Assembly: GCA_002296975.1 (NCBI GenBank) | Contig: DBIS01000308.1 | Span: 1 to 6,667, forward strand | Length of the DNA stretch: 6,667 bases | Source: Deltaproteobacteria bacterium UBA796 | Lineage (GTDB): Bacteria > Myxococcota_A > UBA796 | Direction: 5' to 3' | Shown: in pieces, positions 6,400-6,667 of the stretch | Numbering within the stretch: position 1 is the stretch's first letter | Layout of the letters: each line of letters begins with the position of its first letter | The notes under the pieces: generated by a model | Seen by the model: the letters and a program-made list of their open reading frames with translations, nothing else | What the model was told of the DNA's origin: nothing | Databases searched by the model: none | Translations under genes and position numbers: made by a program

Positions 6400-6667
6400 A
6401 TGGATTATCAGACCCCAGGTGTCTACATTCGCGAGGTCGATTCTGGCCCCAAGCCCATCGGCTCCGTCGCTACGAGCGTGCCCGGATTTTTGGGTCTTTT
6501 TGACTTCAAGCCCGCTGAGGATGCAGTTGCGATTGCAGGTTCTGACGGTGCTCGGCAGCTCTCTGGGAAAGTCATCCCTCAGCTTATCGATCGTGAAGGT
6601 AAGGTTGTCGGAAACGGTAACGAGGCCACCACGGCCCTTACCCAGGCCTTCCGCTTCAAGAAGAGCC
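6400..6667 (+). CDS. Contractile tail sheath protein, N-terminal part (3'-truncated by window)
   Basis: Only 89 codons are visible. The start, MDYQTPGVYIREVDSGPKPI followed by GSVATSVPGFLGLF, is the conserved N-terminus of phage-tail-like and eCIS sheath proteins (TPGVYIEEV...PI...TSV..FVG). Sheath subunits wrap the inner tube and contract to drive it into a target. The ATG is 6 nt after the Pvc16-like stop, with GAGG about 11 nt upstream. After residue about 35 the sequence (FDFKPAEDAVAIAGSDGARQ and on to the edge) lacks the usual 'P..v.n...F...FG' block seen soon after this motif, so an insertion or divergent loop is present. Full sheaths are several hundred residues, so most of this gene lies to the right. 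Confidence 0.93.
   Translation, partial: MDYQTPGVYIREVDSGPKPIGSVATSVPGFLGLFDFKPAEDAVAIAGSDGARQLSGKVIPQLIDREGKVVGNGNEATTALTQAFRFKKS

Overview
This window is part of a contractile injection system locus of the extracellular type (eCIS: Afp/PVC/MAC-like, related to phage tails). Four recognisable parts support this. They are a Pvc16-type (DUF4255) sheath-terminator/cap protein, the N-terminus of a contractile tail sheath directly after it, a large AAA+ ATPase of the Afp15/Pvc15 type, and a short DUF4157 putative zinc metallopeptidase, a domain well known for associating with eCIS loci. The DNA is moderately GC-rich by eye. The neighbouring gene looks like an outer-membrane beta-barrel protein ending in aromatic residues, so the host is probably Gram-negative. 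A Myxococcota or Bradymonadota-like bacterium would fit, but this is an inference from style, not proof.

Layout. From the left edge to 1517 (+) lies a 5'-truncated gene for a predicted surface/outer-membrane protein that carries a textbook EF-hand calcium loop. It converges, across an 18-bp gap, on a minus-strand operon read from about 5027 down to 1536. In transcription order this operon holds an unrecognised 230-aa protein with a CxxC motif and acidic tail, the 211-aa DUF4157 HExxH protein, and the 696-aa AAA+ ATPase. A divergent intergenic region of about 89 bp (5028-5116) separates it from a plus-strand structural operon. That operon holds an unrecognised, strongly basic 144-aa protein (5117-5551), the Pvc16-like cap (5548-6393, GTGA overlap) and the tail sheath (6400 to the right edge, truncated).

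How the genes may work together. The rightward operon appears to begin the particle's structural genes: cap, then sheath, with tube and baseplate expected beyond the window. The leftward operon groups the ATPase, which every eCIS encodes, with the DUF4157 protein and an unknown protein. By analogy these are candidates for cargo, cargo handling or assembly. The least-described parts are the two unknown proteins (4335-5027 and 5117-5551), the very compact DUF4157 protein with its seven-glycine insertion, the apparent degenerate first P-loop domain in the ATPase, and a sheath N-terminus that departs from the usual pattern after its opening motif. No tRNA, rRNA, CRISPR array, insertion sequence or attachment site was seen. 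There is no gene-free stretch longer than 300 bases.
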